A stretch of DNA of 7,834 nucleotides from Sphingomonadaceae bacterium (GCA_947446935.1 CANFIV010000060.1:1-7834); one strand, 5' to 3'; shown: positions 1 to 7,607, counted from the first letter of the stretch. Numbers and translations: made by a program. The notes: a model not told the origin generated them from the sequence alone.

Positions 1-1943
1 CGCCGCGCGGCCCGCACCGCCCGCGGCAGCGCGAGCAGCGAATCGCCGGTGAACACAAAGTCAGCAGCCTGCCGCCCGACATCGCTTGCGCTGCCGGGCG
101 CGATCGAGGCATCGGCAGCTGCCAGCGCAGGGCCGTCGTTGATCCCGTCGCCCACCATCAGAACACGGCGGCCTCTGGCCTGCAGCCTCTCGATAGCCTC
201 CTGCTTGTCCGCCGGCAGCGCGGCAGCCTGCCCGGTGAGGCCCGTCTCGCGCGCGGTCATCGCCACCGCCGCTGCATTGTCACCCGAAAGGATCGAAGCC
301 TCGATGCCCAGCGCGGCCAGCTCCGCCAGCGCCTTGCGCGCGTCGGGCCGCAGCCGGTCGGCAAAGCCGATCACCCGCACCGGGCCTGCGCCGATCGCAA
401 GTGCCGTCGCCGTTCCGCCGACAGAACCCGGCCGCCCGAGTGAAACCGCCAGCCCCTGCCAGAAGCCGGTAACCCCGCGCCCCGCCGTCTCGCGAACTTC
501 CTCGATCTGTGCCGCACGCACACCGCGCGCGGCAAGCGCGAGCGCCAGCGCCTGCGACAGCGGATGGCGGCTGTGGCTTGCCAGCGCGAGCGCAATCGAT
601 GCTTCCTCTGGCGACATGGCTTCAAGCACCGCCGTATCGGGCACGGGCCGGCCCATCGTCAGCGAGCCAGTCTTGTCGAGCAGCACGCGGTCGACTTTGG
701 CCAGCCGCTCCATTGCCGCGCCGTCTTTCACCATGATCCCCTGCCGCAGCATCGCTCCCGCCGCGACGACTTGCGCCACCGGAACCGCCAGCCCAAGCGC
801 GCAAGGGCACGTGATGATCAGCACCGCGATCCCTACGACCAGCGCCTGGTGAAAACCAGCACCCGCGATCAGCCACCCTGCAAAGCTCAGCGCCGCCAGC
901 GTGTGCACCGCCGGCGCATAGAGCCGCGCCGCGCGGTCGGCGATGCGCACATAGGCCGAGCGCACCTGCCCTGCCGCCTCCATCGCCTGCGCGATTTCGG
1001 CCAGCGCCGTGCCCGCACCCGCCGCTGTCACGATCACATCGACCGGCCCATCAAGATTGAGCATGCCCGCGAGCACGGGTTGCCCCGGCCCCGCCGGCAC
1101 CGGAGCGGTCTCACCCGTCAGCATCGATTGGTCGAACCGGCTCGTGCCGGTGGCAACCTCGCCGTCCGCGGCCAGCCGCTCGCCTGCGGCCACGCGCATC
1201 AACATGCCGGGAGCCAGTGTGGCCGCGGCGGCCCAGCGCAACGCGCCATCCGCCTCGATGACCATCGCGCCGCTCGCCGCTTGCCGCAGCAGCGCCGCGA
1301 CCCCGGCCCGCGCCCGGTCGCGCATCATCGCATCGAGCGCCCGGCCAGCGAGCAGGAACAGGAGCAGCATCAAGGTGCCATCGAACCAGGCCTCTTTGCC
1401 GCCGGTCAGCGTCTCGTAGAAAGAAAGCCCCGTCGCCAGCGTTACACCGATGGAAATCGGGACATCCATATTGGTACGCCCGCGCCGCAGCGCGCCCGCC
1501 GCCGAGCGGAAGAACGGTTGCCCCGCATAAAAGATCGCGGGCACCCCGATCAGCGCCGATAGCCAGTGGAACAGATCACGCGTGCTGCCATCCGCGCCCG
1601 ACCAGACGCTAACCGAAAGCAGCATCACGTTCATGCAGGCAAAGCCCGCGACAGCCAGCGGCGCGAGCAGCGGGCGCACGGCCGAGGCCGGCTCCTCGCT
1701 TTCCTCGCGCGGCTGGGCGGCAAAGCCCACGCCGGCCAGTGCCGCGACCAGTTCAGGAATTTCGGCGCTTGTAGAATGCATCACCTCGATGCTGCGCGCC
1801 GTCAGGTTCGCGCGCGCCGAAACGACACCGGGCACCGCTGCCAACGCGCGCTCGACTTTGCCCATGCAGCCGGCGCAGTGCATCGCAGGCACCGCCAGCA
1901 CGCTGCGGCTCGTTGCAGCCGTAAACTTCGGCGCAGGGATCAC
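1..1943 (-). CDS. ccoI: Copper-translocating P1B-type ATPase of cbb3 oxidase assembly, CcoI/FixI (3' end cut by window edge)
   Basis: This inner-membrane ATPase exports copper from the cytoplasm for CuB-site maturation of the cbb3 oxidase. I translated 647 residues on the minus strand without a stop; the family usually runs to about 700-750, so only the C-terminal membrane segments are missing. Visible in order: an N-terminal heavy-metal-binding domain with HCAGC (Cys23, Cys26); the first membrane helices from about residue 91; the CcoI-typical GRTNMDVPIS (155-164); the actuator TGE (276-278); the metal-channel CPC (379-381); the phosphorylation motif with Asp423, read as DKTGS rather than the usual DKTGT; the HP motif of the nucleotide domain (460-461, in SRHPLSQ); and GDGIND (598-603). 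The start is GTG at 1943, whose GTGA overlaps the ccoH stop, with AAGGGA six bases upstream. Position after ccoGH fixes the role as CcoI rather than general copper-efflux CopA, although sequence alone could not exclude the latter. ccoS would be expected next, outside the window. Confidence 0.95.
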   Translation of the reverse strand, partial: MIPAPKFTAATSRSVLAVPAMHCAGCMGKVERALAAVPGVVSARANLTARSIEVMHSTSAEIPELVAALAGVGFAAQPREESEEPASAVRPLLAPLAVAGFACMNVMLLSVSVWSGADGSTRDLFHWLSALIGVPAIFYAGQPFFRSAAGALRRGRTNMDVPISIGVTLATGLSFYETLTGGKEAWFDGTLMLLLFLLAGRALDAMMRDRARAGVAALLRQAASGAMVIEADGALRWAAAATLAPGMLMRVAAGERLAADGEVATGTSRFDQSMLTGETAPVPAGPGQPVLAGMLNLDGPVDVIVTAAGAGTALAEIAQAMEAAGQVRSAYVRIADRAARLYAPAVHTLAALSFAGWLIAGAGFHQALVVGIAVLIITCPCALGLAVPVAQVVAAGAMLRQGIMVKDGAAMERLAKVDRVLLDKTGSLTMGRPVPDTAVLEAMSPEEASIALALASHSRHPLSQALALALAARGVRAAQIEEVRETAGRGVTGFWQGLAVSLGRPGSVGGTATALAIGAGPVRVIGFADRLRPDARKALAELAALGIEASILSGDNAAAVAMTARETGLTGQAAALPADKQEAIERLQARGRRVLMVGDGINDGPALAAADASIAPGSASDVGRQAADFVFTGDSLLALPRAVRAAR

Positions 1944-2413
1944 AGAGCGTCCCTTTCCGCGTGCCACACGTGCCCGCCGCTCCGCACAACCACCGCGACA
2001 TGCCAGCGCCCCGCAGCCAGCAGCGCTTCATATACCCCGGGTGCCACCTCCTTCGGCGCCAGCATGGCGGAGGGCATCCTTGCCCCTAGCGGATGGTCCG
2101 CCTGCGCGCTCACTGCGGCCCCGCGCAATGGCGCGCCGCTCGCATCCGACAGCGTGAAGCGCGCGCTGCCATCAGCCCCGCGCGCCAGATCGAGCTTCCA
2201 ACCCAAGGCTTGATCGGCTTTGGCCGCACCAAGCATGCGATTGAATCCCTGGCTCGCGACATAGGAGTTCTCGACGACCACCCCGCTGAAGGTCGAGACT
2301 GCGAGGTCTGCCAGCAGCACATTGACCGCAATCACGACCCCGAAGAAGCCGACCATCACGAATGCCATATGCTTGCCGGTGAACAGCCCGGACGCGGTTG
2401 CAAGACGGGTCAT
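1940..2413 (-). CDS. ccoH: cbb3 oxidase assembly/maturation protein CcoH (FixH family)
   Basis: CcoH is a small membrane protein needed for stable assembly of the cbb3 complex; in studied bacteria it associates with the oxidase and works alongside CcoI. The 157-residue product has a short cytoplasmic N-terminus ending in FTGKHM, one membrane helix (about 16-38), the family-typical NSYVASQGFN (49-58), and a periplasmic domain with a beta-rich pattern that ends in HVWHAERDAL. Length is normal for FixH proteins. Two starts are possible: ATG at 2413, overlapping the ccoG stop by one base (TGATG), or GTG at 2416, overlapping by four (GTGA). I prefer the ATG because GAGGAG (2422-2427) lies eight bases before it; the GTG would have a five-base spacing and add one residue. 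The gene ends inside the ccoI start codon, so translation of ccoG, ccoH and ccoI is probably coupled. Confidence 0.92.
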   Translation of the reverse strand: MTRLATASGLFTGKHMAFVMVGFFGVVIAVNVLLADLAVSTFSGVVVENSYVASQGFNRMLGAAKADQALGWKLDLARGADGSARFTLSDASGAPLRGAAVSAQADHPLGARMPSAMLAPKEVAPGVYEALLAAGRWHVAVVVRSGGHVWHAERDAL

Positions 2414-3882
2414 CACTCGCTCTCCTCATGCTCGTGTTCGGTTTCAGGGGCCATGAACTGCGTCTCGCGCCGCACCGCACCGCCCTCGCGGTCGGTCGCC
2501 CGGGCGACCAGTGTGAAGTCCTGCGACCGCGCATGGTCGCCCGGCACCACAGCATAGAGCCGCACATGGCGGGTGCTGTCGGCGGGCACCGTGACCGCGA
2601 TCTCGCCCCGCGCCTCGGTCGGTGCCATCTCGTCGGAATAGAGCGACACGCCGCCAAGTCCTTCGGCCGCAATCCGCAGCGTGCGTGGCCGGTCCTGCAT
2701 ATTGCGCAAGTTCACCGTGAAGGCATTGCGCACCGCGCCGCCCGAAAGCTGCACGAATTCGGGATTGCGCTCGCGCGCCACCGACAGCGTCAGCCGCTCG
2801 CGCGCGCCCAGCATGAACAGCAGCGCAAGGCCAATCCCGCCCCAGATGGTGAAATAGGCGATCATCCGCGGGCGAAGCAGCACCTTCAAGGCGCTGCGCG
2901 CAGGCAGACCTTTCGTCTCCAGATCGGCATCAACCAACGTGCAATAATCAATCAGCCCGCGCGGCCGCCCGACCGAGGCCATCGCCTTGTCGCAGGCATC
3001 GATGCACAGCGCGCAAGTGATGCAGCCGATCTGCGCGCCCTCGCGGATGTCGATTCCCGTGGGGCACACTGCCACGCACTGTTTGCAATCGATGCAATCG
3101 CCCAGCGGTGTCGCAGCGCCTTTCGCTTCCTTCAAGGACCCGCGCGGCTCGCCCCGCCAGTCCTTGTAGGTGACGATGAGCGAGTTCTCGTCCAGCATCG
3201 CGGTCTGGATACGCGGCCAGGGGCACATGTAGATGCACACCTGCTCGCGCATGAATCCGCCAAGCCAGAAGGTCGTGAACGTGAGAATGCCGGTACACGC
3301 ATAGGCCACAGGCGCTGCCGTGCCGGTCCAGAATTCGCGCTGCAATGTGGGCGCATCGGCGAAATAGAAAATCCACGCGCCCCCGGTCACGAAAGCGATG
3401 CCGAGGTAGACGCTCCACTTGAACGCGCGCCGCACGATTTTCGCCGCCCGCCAAGGTGCGGCCTGAAGGCGCAGCTGCGCATTGCGGTCGCCATCGATCA
3501 GCCGATCGACATGCTGATAGAGGTCGGTCCACACCGTCTGCGGGCAAGCATAACCGCACCAAGCCCGTCCCACCGCACTGGTCACCAGGAACAGGCCGAT
3601 CCCTGCCATGATGAGCATCCCCGCGACGAAGTAGAACTCCTGCGGCCAGATCTCGATGGCGAACATGTAGAACCGGCGGTGCGCCAGATCGACCAACACC
3701 GCCTGGTTCGGCGCATAGGGGCCCCGGTCCCAGCGCAGCCACGGCGTGCCCCAGTAAATCGCCAGACACACCGCCATGACCAGCCATTTGAACCGGCGGA
3801 ATGGCCCATCGGTCTTCTTGGGGAACACGGCGGTGCGCTTGGCATAGAGCGGCGCGGCCTTGATAGGTTCCAAAGCGTTCAT
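2413..3882 (-). CDS. ccoG: cbb3 oxidase accessory polyferredoxin CcoG (FixG/RdxA family)
   Basis: CcoG is a membrane-bound iron-sulfur protein; in Rhodobacter its relative reduces Cu(II) to Cu(I), which is thought to supply copper for CuB insertion. The 489-residue protein has membrane helices at roughly 33-49, 84-102, 155-174, 192-210 and 340-358. It carries the paired-cysteine motifs WCGYACPQ (Cys109, Cys113) and CIYMCPWPRIQ (Cys216, Cys220), then two [4Fe-4S] motifs: Cys263/266/269/273 followed by Pro, and Cys287/290/293/297. After the last helix comes a periplasmic immunoglobulin-like domain (about 365-475), and the chain ends in a short His/Glu tail, TEHEHEESE. I start it at ATG 3882, four bases after the ccoP stop, because the protein MNALEPIKAA fits the family there. 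An upstream in-frame extension to 3945 would lie within ccoP and give an implausible Arg-rich start. The shine-dalgarno is weak, so it probably depends on coupling to ccoP. Confidence 0.95.
   Translation of the reverse strand: MNALEPIKAAPLYAKRTAVFPKKTDGPFRRFKWLVMAVCLAIYWGTPWLRWDRGPYAPNQAVLVDLAHRRFYMFAIEIWPQEFYFVAGMLIMAGIGLFLVTSAVGRAWCGYACPQTVWTDLYQHVDRLIDGDRNAQLRLQAAPWRAAKIVRRAFKWSVYLGIAFVTGGAWIFYFADAPTLQREFWTGTAAPVAYACTGILTFTTFWLGGFMREQVCIYMCPWPRIQTAMLDENSLIVTYKDWRGEPRGSLKEAKGAATPLGDCIDCKQCVAVCPTGIDIREGAQIGCITCALCIDACDKAMASVGRPRGLIDYCTLVDADLETKGLPARSALKVLLRPRMIAYFTIWGGIGLALLFMLGARERLTLSVARERNPEFVQLSGGAVRNAFTVNLRNMQDRPRTLRIAAEGLGGVSLYSDEMAPTEARGEIAVTVPADSTRHVRLYAVVPGDHARSQDFTLVARATDREGGAVRRETQFMAPETEHEHEESE
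2422..2427 (-). promoter_or_regulatory. Ribosome binding site for ccoH, inside the 3' end of ccoG
   Basis: GAGGAG lies eight bases before ATG 2413 and five before GTG 2416. It encodes the Glu-Glu of the CcoG tail, so the protein end and the ribosome site share the same bases. The spacing favours the ATG. Confidence 0.65.
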
Positions 3883-3886
3883 GACA

Positions 3887-4843
3887 TCACTGCGCGGCAA
3901 CCGGAGCAGGAGCCGCCGGCGCTGATGCTGCAGGTGCAGCCTCACCGCCGCCCAGCGAATGGACGTAGACCGCGAGCATCTTGATCGTCACCGGATCAAG
4001 CCGCCCGCCCCAAGCCGGCATCACGCCGCCATGGGCATTGACGACCGTGTTCGTGAGCGCGGCCCGGTCGCCACCATAGAGCCAGATACGGTCGGTCAGC
4101 CGCGGTGCGCCGACGGTGCGGTTGCCCTCGCCGCCCGCGCCGTGGCACACGGCGCAGTTGTTGGCGAAGATCACAGCGCCGCGCGTCGATGCCGCGCCCG
4201 CCGGGTCCTGCTTGCTGATCAGGCGCACGTAGCTCACCACGTCCTGCACTTGGGCTGGCGTCAATATGCCGTCCCGCCCGAACGAAGGCATCTGGCTTGC
4301 GCGCGTGGCGTCGTCGCCGGGCTGGCGGATGCCGTGGAGCAAGGTCTGCTGGATCGTGGCGAGATCGCCGCCCCACAACCAGTCGTCGTCATTGAGGTTG
4401 GGATAGCCCTTCCCGCCTGCCGCGCCGGAACCATGGCATTGCACGCAGTTCACCTTGAACGCCGCATGCCCGCCTTCGATGGCGGCGCGCTGCAGCGCGG
4501 GATTGCTCGCCAGTGTCTCGATCGGCGCGGCCGCGATGGCAGCGTGCAAAGCCTGATGGCGGGCTTGCTCTTCCGATATCTCGTGCGCCAATGCGCCGCG
4601 GCTGGTCCAGCCGAGCGTACCCGTGCTTGCCGAGTGCAGCATCGGAATCGCCGGGTAGAGCACAACATAGACCAGCGCGAACACGATCGTCGCGTAGAAG
4701 GTCCACAGCCACCAGCGCGGCAGAGGGGTATCGAGTTCCTCGATCCCGTCCCACTCGTGGCCGACCATGGGCGTGCCCGTCGCCTGATCGATCACTTTGT
4801 GCCCCCCATCGGGGCCATGGGCACCAACCTTGTTATTGGTCAT
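3887..4843 (-). CDS. ccoP: cbb3 oxidase subunit III, di-haem cytochrome c CcoP (FixP)
   Basis: CcoP accepts electrons from soluble or membrane cytochrome c and passes them toward CcoO and the catalytic subunit. The 318-residue protein has a cytoplasmic N-terminus with WDGIEELDTPLPRWW (31-45), typical of the family, one membrane anchor (about 44-66), and two periplasmic cytochrome c domains. The first haem site is CVQCH (Cys133, Cys136, His137) with Met185 in SQMPSFG as the likely sixth ligand; the second is CAVCH (Cys230, Cys233, His234) with Met275 in VMPAWGG. A flexible Ala/Pro-rich tail of about 20 residues (from 299) follows the second domain. I chose ATG 4843 because GAGGA lies eight bases upstream; ATG 4852 would add MKP and has no good ribosome site. 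The start overlaps the ccoQ stop by 11 bases. All four haem-binding cysteines are present, so it should be functional. Confidence 0.96.
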   Translation of the reverse strand: MTNNKVGAHGPDGGHKVIDQATGTPMVGHEWDGIEELDTPLPRWWLWTFYATIVFALVYVVLYPAIPMLHSASTGTLGWTSRGALAHEISEEQARHQALHAAIAAAPIETLASNPALQRAAIEGGHAAFKVNCVQCHGSGAAGGKGYPNLNDDDWLWGGDLATIQQTLLHGIRQPGDDATRASQMPSFGRDGILTPAQVQDVVSYVRLISKQDPAGAASTRGAVIFANNCAVCHGAGGEGNRTVGAPRLTDRIWLYGGDRAALTNTVVNAHGGVMPAWGGRLDPVTIKMLAVYVHSLGGGEAAPAASAPAAPAPVAAQ

Positions 4844-5024
4844 CGGTTTCATCCTCGAAGATCGAGAGGGCCGCATCCTGGGTGATCGCGCTCGCGCCGG
4901 GCCGGAAGGGCCAGAGGCACAGCACCAGGAATACCAGTGCCATCACCATGAGCCCCCAGCTGTCGGCCAGATGGCGAAGCAGGTCGTACGTGGAGTGCGT
5001 GGAGAGCAGGAACAGGTTCGTCAC
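4833..5024 (-). CDS. ccoQ: cbb3 oxidase small subunit IV, CcoQ (FixQ)
   Basis: CcoQ is a single-helix membrane subunit that stabilises the cbb3 complex, especially the association of CcoP, and is not needed for catalysis itself. The 63-residue product has a short N-terminus ([20 protein letters not shown]), one hydrophobic helix (about 22-40, [19 protein letters not shown]) followed by RPG, and an acidic C-terminus ending EDETDDQ. It is somewhat longer than many CcoQ proteins, which are often near 50-55 residues. The start is GTG at 5024, forming GTGA with the ccoO stop; AAGGAG lies eight bases before it. Because the family is short and poorly conserved, identification rests on the position between ccoO and ccoP plus the helix and the WPF-RPG junction. 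Confidence 0.92.
   Translation of the reverse strand: MTNLFLLSTHSTYDLLRHLADSWGLMVMALVFLVLCLWPFRPGASAITQDAALSIFEDETDDQ
4852..4856 (-). promoter_or_regulatory. Ribosome binding site that decides the ccoP start, inside ccoQ
   Basis: GAGGA lies within the last codons of ccoQ (the Glu-Asp pair of FEDETDDQ), eight bases before ATG 4843. It overlaps the alternative ATG at 4852 and so argues against that upstream start. Confidence 0.65.
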
Positions 5025-5773
5025 CGGCCCTTCTCCTTGGCAAGGTGCTCCTGCGCTGCCGGCGCGTTCACATCCACCATGGTGCCCAGCACCTGCAGGT
5101 AGGCGATCAGCGCGTCCATTTCGGTGAGCCGCTTGGGATCACCGTCAAAATCGCGGACCAACGCCTTGGGATAATGCTTCAGGAACGCCGCGTGATCGGC
5201 ATCGGGATCGGCCTGCGCCTTCAGGTCGTCGTTGGCGGCAGCGATTTCGTCCTTGGTATAAGGCACGCCGACCCGCTCCAACGTCTGCAGCGCGGCGGTC
5301 ATGTCGCCCTGATTGAGATCCTGCTCCTTCAGGAACCCGTAAGTCGGCATGATCGATTCCGGCACGACAGAGCGCGGATCGGTCAGATGCTGGACATGCC
5401 ACTCATCCGAATACTTGCCGCCCACGCGCGCCAGATCGGGTCCGGTGCGCTTCGAGCCCCACTGGAACGGATGGTCATACATCGATTCCGCCGCGAGGCT
5501 GTAGTGACCATAGCGTTCGACCTCGTCGCGAAACGGACGGATCATCTGGCTGTGGCAGACGTAGCAGCCCTCGCGAACAAAGATGTCGCGCCCGGCCTGC
5601 TCGAGCGGGGTGTAGGGGCGCATCCCCTCCACCTTCTCGATCGTGTTGTCGATCCAGAACAGCGGCGCGATCTCGACGATCCCGCCCACCGTCACCGCTG
5701 CGAACGCGAGCACCGCCAGCAGAGTGACATTGCGCTCAAGTTTGCGGTGACGTTCCATGAAAGTTGTTGCCAT
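5021..5773 (-). CDS. ccoO: cbb3 oxidase subunit II, mono-haem cytochrome c CcoO (FixO)
   Basis: CcoO is the membrane-anchored cytochrome c that hands electrons to the haem b of CcoN. The 250-residue protein begins with a cytoplasmic basic stretch (ERHRKLERN, 7-15), has one membrane helix (about 17-40) ending in IAPLFWID, and then the periplasmic cytochrome domain. The single haem site is [11 protein letters not shown] (Cys70, Cys73, His74), with Met142 in SIMPTYGFL as the likely axial ligand. Family-typical stretches [16 protein letters not shown] (111-126) and [13 protein letters not shown] (218-230) are present. The start ATG 5773 is supported by AAAGGAG (5782-5788), eight bases upstream, in the 24-base gap after ccoN. 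Length matches the family. It overlaps ccoQ by four bases. Confidence 0.97.
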   Translation of the reverse strand: MATTFMERHRKLERNVTLLAVLAFAAVTVGGIVEIAPLFWIDNTIEKVEGMRPYTPLEQAGRDIFVREGCYVCHSQMIRPFRDEVERYGHYSLAAESMYDHPFQWGSKRTGPDLARVGGKYSDEWHVQHLTDPRSVVPESIMPTYGFLKEQDLNQGDMTAALQTLERVGVPYTKDEIAAANDDLKAQADPDADHAAFLKHYPKALVRDFDGDPKRLTEMDALIAYLQVLGTMVDVNAPAAQEHLAKEKGR

Positions 5774-5781
5774 GTCGGTAT

Positions 5782-5788
5782 CTCCTTT
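5782..5788 (-). promoter_or_regulatory. Strong ribosome binding site of ccoO
   Basis: AAAGGAG sits in the 24-base gap between ccoN and ccoO, eight bases before the ccoO ATG. It is the strongest ribosome site within the operon and the only one that lies outside a coding region, which suggests ccoO can initiate independently of ccoN translation. Confidence 0.7.
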
Positions 5789-5797
5789 CAGGCGGGG

Positions 5798-7441
5798 TCA
5801 GTGGGCGGCTGCGGCGGAGAGCGGCACGTCGCGCGCCGGGTCGAAAGCCGCGCCGTGGAGCGGGGCTTCCTCGCGGCTGTGCCCCAGGATCGTGCGCCAG
5901 ATATTGGTGGTCATCACCACTGCGCCCGAAAGGTAGAGCAGCCCGCCCAGCACACGCAGTGCGTACATCGGGTGGAGCGCGGCAACCGTATCGGCGAACG
6001 AGTTCACCAAGTACCCGTCAGCCCCGTATTCGCGCCACATCAACCCCTGGGTGAGCCCGGCTACCCACATCGCGGCGGTGTAGAAAACGATCCCCAGCGT
6101 CGCGAGCCAGAAGTGCCAGTTCACCATGCGCAGGCTGTAGAGGCGCGTGCGGCCCCAGAGGCGCGGCGTCATGTAGTAAAGGCAGCTGAAGGTGATCATG
6201 CCGTTCCAGCCAAGCGCGCCCGAGTGGACATGGCCGATGGTCCAGTCCGTGTAGTGCGAGAGCGAGTTGACGCTCTTGATGCTCATCATCGGGCCTTCGA
6301 AGGTGCTCATGCCATAGAACGCGAGCGCGAGGACCATCATGCGCAGGATCGGATCGGTGCGGATCTTGTCCCAGGCGCCGTTGAGCGTCATCAGACCGTT
6401 GATCATCCCGCCCCAGCTCGGCATCCACAGCATGACCGAGAAGACCATGCCCAGCGTCTGCGCCCAATCGGGCAACGCGGTGTAGTGGAGGTGGTGCGGA
6501 CCCGCCCAGATATAGAGGAAGATCAGCGCCCAGAAGTGGATGATCGAGAGCCGGTAGGAATAGATCGGCCGCTCGGCCTGCTTCGGCACGAAATAGTACA
6601 TCATCGCGAGGAAGCCGGCGGTGAGGAAGAACCCGACCGCGTTGTGGCCATACCACCACTGCACCAGCGCGCCCTGCACCCCGCCGAACAGCGGGTAGCT
6701 GCGCGAACCGAACCAGCTCACCGGCACGTTGATATTGTTGACGAGGTGAAGCATCGCCACGGTCAGGATGAAGGCGAGATAGAACCAGTTGGCGACGTAG
6801 ATGTGCGGTTCAGAACGCTTCAGCAGCGTGCCGACAAAGACCGCGAGGTAGCTCACCCAAACGACCGTCAGCCAAAGGTCGACGTACCATTCCGGTTCGG
6901 CGTATTCCTTGCCCTGCGTAATGCCCATGAGGTAGCCGGTGGCCGCCAGCACGATGAACAGTTGGTAGCCCCAGAACACGAACTTCGCGAGGCCGGGGAA
7001 GGCCAGCCGCGCGCGGCAAGTGCGCTGCACCACATAGAATGATGTCGCGATCAGCGCGTTGCCGCCGAAGGCGAAGATCACCGCCGAAGTGTGCAGCGGT
7101 CGCAGGCGACCGAAGTTGATCCATTGCAGCCCCAGGTTCATCTGCGGCCAGGCCAGTTCGAGCGCAATGTAGAGCCCCGCAAGGAAGCCCGCCATGCCCC
7201 AGAAAACCGTGGCAATCACGCCCAGCCGGATCAAGTCGTCGTCATAGCGCCCCGGATCGGGCGCATGGATCGCGGCGTTTAGATCCACTCCGCGCAACGT
7301 GACGACGAGCCCGATCACCGCAGCTAGGCCGCAGATCATCATGTGAACGGCAAAGCCGCTATCGACTGACAGTGCGGTAGCAATCACCGCAAAGAGCAGC
7401 GCGCCAAGCCAGATACCAGATCGCGCGAGAACTAAGTCCAT
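5798..7441 (-). CDS. ccoN: cbb3 oxidase catalytic subunit I, CcoN (FixN)
   Basis: CcoN reduces oxygen to water at its haem b3-CuB centre and couples this to proton pumping across the inner membrane. The 547-residue protein is the long alphaproteobacterial form with two extra N-terminal helices (about 10-26 and 31-50) before the oxidase core. Expected ligands are all present: His117 in RPLHTS for low-spin haem b; His266 (WWYGHNAV), His316 and His317 (GPHHLHY) for CuB; His404 for haem b3 and His406 for low-spin haem ([12 protein letters not shown]). Tyr310 sits six residues before His316, where cbb3 enzymes place the tyrosine cross-linked to the first CuB histidine. Glu382 (STFEGPMM) matches the conserved glutamate near the active site. 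Spacing between ligands equals that of the Pseudomonas stutzeri enzyme. I start at ATG 7441, preceded by AAGG with eight-base spacing; an upstream extension to 7525 would cross the control region and encode an unlikely Cys/Arg-rich leader. It is the first gene of the operon. Confidence 0.98.
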   Translation of the reverse strand: MDLVLARSGIWLGALLFAVIATALSVDSGFAVHMMICGLAAVIGLVVTLRGVDLNAAIHAPDPGRYDDDLIRLGVIATVFWGMAGFLAGLYIALELAWPQMNLGLQWINFGRLRPLHTSAVIFAFGGNALIATSFYVVQRTCRARLAFPGLAKFVFWGYQLFIVLAATGYLMGITQGKEYAEPEWYVDLWLTVVWVSYLAVFVGTLLKRSEPHIYVANWFYLAFILTVAMLHLVNNINVPVSWFGSRSYPLFGGVQGALVQWWYGHNAVGFFLTAGFLAMMYYFVPKQAERPIYSYRLSIIHFWALIFLYIWAGPHHLHYTALPDWAQTLGMVFSVMLWMPSWGGMINGLMTLNGAWDKIRTDPILRMMVLALAFYGMSTFEGPMMSIKSVNSLSHYTDWTIGHVHSGALGWNGMITFSCLYYMTPRLWGRTRLYSLRMVNWHFWLATLGIVFYTAAMWVAGLTQGLMWREYGADGYLVNSFADTVAALHPMYALRVLGGLLYLSGAVVMTTNIWRTILGHSREEAPLHGAAFDPARDVPLSAAAAH

Positions 7442-7501
7442 GGACCATCCCTTCCATGCAAGATGTGATGATGCCCCTGCCCGGCATTGGCACCTGCAAC
7501 A

Positions 7502-7515
7502 TTGACCCCAGTCAA
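7502..7515. promoter_or_regulatory. FNR/FixK-type binding site for the cco operon
   Basis: TTGAC-CCCA-GTCAA is a perfect inverted repeat with five-base arms and a four-base spacer, matching the FNR/FixK consensus TTGAT-N4-ATCAA except for the symmetrical T-to-C change in each arm. It also fits the relaxed FixK2 pattern TTG(A/C)-N6-(T/G)CAA. Its centre at 7508.5 is about 67 bases upstream of the ccoN start. A regulator bound 41.5 bases before the transcription start would place that start near 7467 on the minus strand, leaving a leader of about 25 bases. cbb3 operons in alphaproteobacteria are commonly activated this way at low oxygen. Confidence 0.82.
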
Positions 7516-7593
7516 TTTCGCGCATGCGTTCGCAAACACCGGCACAAGCAGCGTTTTATGCATGTGCCTTTTCGGTTAACGCACGCGGGCAAT

Positions 7594-7607
7594 TTGCGTT
7601 CCATCAA
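7594..7607. promoter_or_regulatory. Probable second FNR/FixK-type site, oriented toward ompW
   Basis: TTGCG-TTCC-ATCAA has one perfect FNR half-site (ATCAA) and one partial (TTG kept). It fully satisfies the relaxed FixK2 pattern TTG(A/C)-N6-(T/G)CAA. Its centre at 7600.5 would place an activated plus-strand start near 7642, with TTCATT (7628-7633) as a weak -10 candidate and a leader of about 63 bases before ompW. The match is weaker than the ccoN-side box, so its function is inferred. Confidence 0.6.

Noticed and set aside
1753..2031. Minus-strand 92-codon frame with a cysteine-rich stretch (LCDPCAEVYGC) across the ccoH/ccoI junction, considered as an added metal-binding leader for CcoI
   Set aside because: It is shifted relative to the ccoI frame, ends at a stop inside the metal-binding domain region, and would require a frameshift. 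The in-frame GTG start already gives a complete domain with HCAGC.
49..2213. Several plus-strand open frames opposite ccoI and ccoH
   Set aside because: They are low-complexity Ala/Ser/Arg-rich translations, while the minus strand carries all the P-type ATPase motifs in a single frame.
3883..3945. 21-codon upstream extension of CcoG
   Set aside because: It lies within the Ala/Pro tail codons of ccoP and encodes an Arg/Leu-rich stretch unlike the family; ATG 3882 is four bases after the ccoP stop.
2398..3984. A 528-codon open frame on the plus strand, antisense to ccoG
   Set aside because: Same antisense effect; Arg/His-rich composition without membrane helices or motifs, and it crosses three real gene ends.
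5045..7042. A 665-codon open frame on the plus strand, antisense to ccoN and ccoO
   Set aside because: GC-rich genes with strong third-position GC bias leave long stop-free frames on the opposite strand. The product is rich in Arg, His and Asp with no recognisable domain, whereas the minus strand encodes proteins with complete cofactor motifs.
7442..7525. 28-codon upstream extension of CcoN
   Set aside because: It would run through the FNR/FixK box and the likely transcription start; the encoded leader is unlike CcoN N-termini, and ATG 7441 has its own ribosome site.
7521..7528. CGCATGCG palindrome beside the ccoN-side box
   Set aside because: Eight-base palindromes of this composition are common in GC-rich DNA, and there is no flanking symmetry.
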